A stretch of 64,000 nt of DNA, taken from the NCBI GenBank assembly GCA_025357755.1, contig JANXOP010000395.1, positions 1 through 64,000 of the forward strand. The letters run 5' to 3'. Source of the stretch: Kofleriaceae bacterium (GTDB lineage: Bacteria; Myxococcota_A; Polyangia; Haliangiales; Haliangiaceae). Position 1 is the first letter of the stretch, and each line of letters starts with the position of its first letter. Both the position numbers and the translations under genes were made by a program. The notes below the pieces were generated by a model. The model made no database searches and was not told where the DNA came from. It saw only the letters and a program-made list of their open reading frames with translations. Below, piece after piece: positions 61,187 to 64,000 of the stretch.

Positions 61187-62292
61187 CGCTCGATCACTTC
61201 GACGTTCGCGCGCGGCAGGATCAAGATCTCGCCTCCGAGATCGACTTCGACGACCCGAGCCTTGGTCTCCGTCGGCATCACCGCGAGCTCGACCGGCAAC
61301 GAGATCACGGTGCCGATCTTGCCGAAGTGGGGCGCGCGGATCGCGCGCACCGGCGCACCGACCTCGAGGCCGTGGACCGCGAGCGGTTCGCCGGTCCCGA
61401 ACGCGCCTGGCACCACGATCTCGGGCCGGATCACGCCGGCGCGGATCTGGGTCGCGCCGTTGACGCTCGCGAGCTTGCCCTCGAGGCTCTGCAACAACTC
61501 GAACGTCGCACGCGCCATCGCGATGTCGCCGAAGCCCTCGGTCACGATCAAGGTCGTCGCGAGCTCCTCGTTACCCGTGACCGCCACGCCGACGTCGTAG
61601 CCGAGCAGCTCGCGGACATCTTGATACGCGAACCCGCCGCACACGATCGCCGCGACCTCGAGCTCGACCGCCCGGCGTAGCGCCGCGAGGCTCGCGCGCC
61701 CGCCGCCGATCACGACCTTGCCGCGATGCGCTTCGCTCAGATCCGCGGGTTCGAGCACATGCTCGCGGCTCTTCGCGACCATCATGATCGGCGCCTGGCG
61801 CTCGCCGGCGAGGCCGAAGATGCCCTGCACGAGCGCCGCACGCGTCTCGATCACGACGCCCTCGCCCGCCATCACCTCGACGACGGTCCCGTCGACGTAT
61901 GCGGTCACCTCGACGGGCCGCGGGGGCTCGCGAAAGATCGCCATGCCGGTCACCGAGGACAAGGCTTCGAACGTTCCCTCGACCGGTGCCTCGACCTGCG
62001 ACGAGAACAAGCCGAACAAGCCCTTCGCGCGCGCGATGACCTCGCCCTTTTTCACGACAGCGCCGACCGCGACGATCAACTTCTGCTCGACCTCGTCCGC
62101 CATCACGCCGAGCTTGCTCGCGACGTTCGTCAAGACGACGTTGCCTGGTAACTCGGTCCGCGCGACGACGTCCGCGGCCTTGACCTGGGCGCCGACCTCG
62201 ACGACGACCGTGCCTTCGAGCGGCAGCCTCCGGTATTTCTTGACCAGCGCGCTGCGCGTCACGGTCAGACCAGGAGTGTACGCGTCGCCCAT
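61183..62292 (-). CDS. Cytoplasmic barrel-sandwich/KOW-like protein, first gene of the membrane operon
   Basis: 369 aa, no membrane helix. The N-terminal half has two lipoyl/biotinyl-like barrel-sandwich repeats (VEVGAQVKAADVVARTELPG; VGAVVKKGEVIARAKGLFG) lacking the Lys-centred MKM attachment motif, so it is not obviously modified. A central part reads GKVVIGGGRASLAALRRAVE and IVCGGFAYQDVRELLGYDVG. The C-terminus resembles a KOW/SH3-like fold (APVRAIRAPHFGKIGTVISL, then ILILPRANVEVIE). Such modules usually bind nucleic acids or partner proteins. ATG at 62292 is divergent (43 nt) from the LRR gene. It starts the six-gene operon and may be its cytoplasmic adaptor. Confidence 0.72.
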   Translation of the reverse strand: MGDAYTPGLTVTRSALVKKYRRLPLEGTVVVEVGAQVKAADVVARTELPGNVVLTNVASKLGVMADEVEQKLIVAVGAVVKKGEVIARAKGLFGLFSSQVEAPVEGTFEALSSVTGMAIFREPPRPVEVTAYVDGTVVEVMAGEGVVIETRAALVQGIFGLAGERQAPIMMVAKSREHVLEPADLSEAHRGKVVIGGGRASLAALRRAVELEVAAIVCGGFAYQDVRELLGYDVGVAVTGNEELATTLIVTEGFGDIAMARATFELLQSLEGKLASVNGATQIRAGVIRPEIVVPGAFGTGEPLAVHGLEVGAPVRAIRAPHFGKIGTVISLPVELAVMPTETKARVVEVDLGGEILILPRANVEVIER

Positions 62293-62335
62293 CAGCGGTC
62301 AGACAATACACCGTCGACCCGGTATCGTTACGGTC

Positions 62336-64000
62336 GTGAGCCCCGAGTACGAGAAGGTTCGTGCCGCGATCGCCGATCGCGCGAAGGCGCGCCACACGTT
62401 CGCGCTCGCCGAGATCTGCGCGTCGCTCGCGACGGCAACCGGGATGATCGACGGCGTCGAGACGGTCCGGTTGGCGGGCCGGATGGCGTTGCTCCAGCTG
62501 GCCCTCGTCGAGCTACGCAGGTTCCTCGAGCCGATGAGAAGCGACACGGCCGAACAGGTCCTCCGGCTCGTCGACCACGCCAAGCTTCCGGTCGCGCTCG
62601 CGCCTCGCCACCGCGAGCGCCATGCCGAAACCGTGCGCATCATCCGCGAGCAGCTCGCGACCTGCGATCCCATGGAGCTCGTGAACAGGGCGCACGATCT
62701 GCGCGGTCGCGTGTTCAGGATCTGCGAGCGCCAGCTCGACGCCGGTGCGCCCGAACGCGCCGACCTCGCGGAGACCGCACTCGCGCGGATTCGCGCGCTC
62801 GTGCCCACGCTCGCGGGCCTCGAAGGTCAGGCCGTGATCGCGCGAATCCGCCGGCTCTCGCTGCCGATCGAGGTCGCTGCCAAGGCGGCAGAGCTCGTCA
62901 CCCAGCTCCAGCTCGAAGCGCTCGCACTCGATCGCGTCGACGAACCGCGCAATCCAGCGCTCGAAGCTGCGATCGTCGAGGACTGCGCGAATCCGGCACC
63001 GTACGCCGTGCTCGGCGATTTCTTGCAGGCGCATCAGCATCCGCGCGGCGAGCTCGTCGCGCTCCAGTTACGTGCCGAGAGCGACCCCGCATTTCAGAGT
63101 ACGGCCGACGCCTTTCTTGCCGCTCACGCGGACGTCCTGCTCGGCTCGCTCGCCGCCCATCAGCACACGCGTGAACATCCAGCTCGCGCTTCGTTCGTGT
63201 GGCGGCGGGGCTTCATCGATCGCCTCGTCCTCGCCTTCGACGAGGACGGCTCCGGAGCCGCCGATCCCACACCGCTCGCGCATCTCCTCGATCGTGCGCT
63301 CGTGCATCCATCGGGTCGGTTTATTCGGAGTGTCACGGTCGGGCTGAGCCGCGACAACGACGCCACGCTCGACGATCTGATCGAGCGTCTCGCCCGCATG
63401 CCGCACCTGCGCGAGATCTTCCTCGGCGACTTCGACCCGTTCGAGAGCCAGGTCTCCGAGTATCGGATCGGCGATGTCGCGCCGCTATGGAGGATCCCGA
63501 CCTTGCGCGAGCTCCATCTGCGTGGCGGGGTATTCACGCTCGGAACGATCTCGCATCCCACACTCGAGCGCGCGGTATTCGAGACCGCCGGACTCGAAGA
63601 GCCCAGCGCACTCGCGATCGCCACCGCGACGTGGCCGAAGCTGCGCCACCTCGATCTCTGGTACGGCGATCCACACCTCGGCCCCGCCGACGCCCTCACC
63701 TCGGTCCGGGTGTTGCTGTCGCGTCGCGATCTGCCCGCGCTCTCGCACCTCGGGCTCAAGAACGCGAGCTTCGCCAACGAGCTGCCGCCACTCCTCGCGA
63801 GCTCACCGCTCGCTCCTCAGCTCCGCGAGCTCGATCTCGGTCACGGCACGCTGTCCGACCTGGGCGTCAAGGGCTTGATCGAGCACCGCGCCGCGTTCGC
63901 CAAGCTCGAGTCCCTCGACGTGTCGAACAACTATCTCGACGAAGCGACGCTCGCCGCCTTGCGCACCGCGTTTCCGACCGTGATCTCGAGCGAGCAGCGA
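62336..64000 (+). CDS. TIGR02996/leucine-rich-repeat protein (C-terminus beyond window)
   Basis: The frame opened by GTG at 62336 stays open for 555 codons to the window end, so the protein is partial. Residues 1-210 are helical (LALVELRRFLEPMRSDTAEQ). The segment from about residue 219, NPAPYAVLGDFLQAHQHPRG followed by ELVALQL, is the TIGR02996 repeat-companion motif. After about residue 360 leucine-rich repeats appear (MPHLREIFLGDFDPFE, PTLRELHLRGGVFTL, LPALSHLGLKNASFANELPP, LESLDVSNNYLDEATLAAL). These proteins are frequent in myxobacteria and planctomycetes and may bind proteins. Divergent from the membrane operon; no signal peptide. Confidence 0.82.
   Translation, partial: MSPEYEKVRAAIADRAKARHTFALAEICASLATATGMIDGVETVRLAGRMALLQLALVELRRFLEPMRSDTAEQVLRLVDHAKLPVALAPRHRERHAETVRIIREQLATCDPMELVNRAHDLRGRVFRICERQLDAGAPERADLAETALARIRALVPTLAGLEGQAVIARIRRLSLPIEVAAKAAELVTQLQLEALALDRVDEPRNPALEAAIVEDCANPAPYAVLGDFLQAHQHPRGELVALQLRAESDPAFQSTADAFLAAHADVLLGSLAAHQHTREHPARASFVWRRGFIDRLVLAFDEDGSGAADPTPLAHLLDRALVHPSGRFIRSVTVGLSRDNDATLDDLIERLARMPHLREIFLGDFDPFESQVSEYRIGDVAPLWRIPTLRELHLRGGVFTLGTISHPTLERAVFETAGLEEPSALAIATATWPKLRHLDLWYGDPHLGPADALTSVRVLLSRRDLPALSHLGLKNASFANELPPLLASSPLAPQLRELDLGHGTLSDLGVKGLIEHRAAFAKLESLDVSNNYLDEATLAALRTAFPTVISSEQR

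Overview
The window is about two-thirds G+C and gene-dense, with G/C-rich third codon positions. That bias leaves long open frames on the wrong strand. The gene content points to a myxobacterium or close deltaproteobacterial relative (Myxococcota): an HRDVSPHN-type Ser/Thr kinase, FHA proteins, an FHA-GAF-AAA-Fis activator, REC plus DUF4388-like and PilZ (TIGR02266-like) proteins with long low-complexity tails, three PilT-family ATPases, an AgmX/PglI-type protein and a TIGR02996/LRR protein. No rRNA, tRNA, CRISPR array or intact insertion sequence was seen.

Layout. 1-974 is a non-coding repeat whose second copy lies at 24289-25397. 976-6044 (minus) holds a hypothetical protein, a membrane FHA protein, a lytic transglycosylase and two overlapping PilT-like ATPases. 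6087-15372 carries nadB, a strong terminator, a lipoprotein, the kinase, a SirB1-like/Fe-S pair, an AraC regulator and a large protein made of two similar ~280-residue Gly/Ala-rich repeats. 15491-23870 holds a GST, a 1043-aa REC/DUF4388-like protein with a KADADA tract, the divergent sigma-54 activator, a lipoprotein coupled to pyrE, and a glutamate-cysteine ligase. 23871-25587 is the one accessory-looking stretch: the repeat copy plus a transposase-tail fragment. 25588-35963 (minus) holds the PilZ protein, alaS with flanking exported proteins, a beta-barrel protein and a canonical PilT.

36055-48118 (plus) runs from a zinc-ribbon/AgmX protein and a tandem-REC regulator into a translationally coupled diacylglycerol-kinase-like/recC/recB/recD/small-zinc-protein block, a complete RecBCD-type recombination nuclease. 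48311-51207 (minus) is metabolic (M20 amidohydrolase, thioredoxin-fold protein, fabI). 51311-54569 (plus) holds an esterase, a REC/J-like/TPR protein, a thioredoxin lipoprotein and a GAF-Fis protein.

55570-62292 (minus) is the most interesting part. Five genes are joined by four consecutive 4-nt stop/start overlaps, followed 7 nt later by a LolC/E-like permease. They encode a cytoplasmic barrel-sandwich/KOW-like protein and four uncharacterised membrane proteins, one with a ComEA-like helix-hairpin-helix between its transmembrane segments. This looks like a dedicated but undescribed envelope complex. The window ends inside a TIGR02996/LRR gene.
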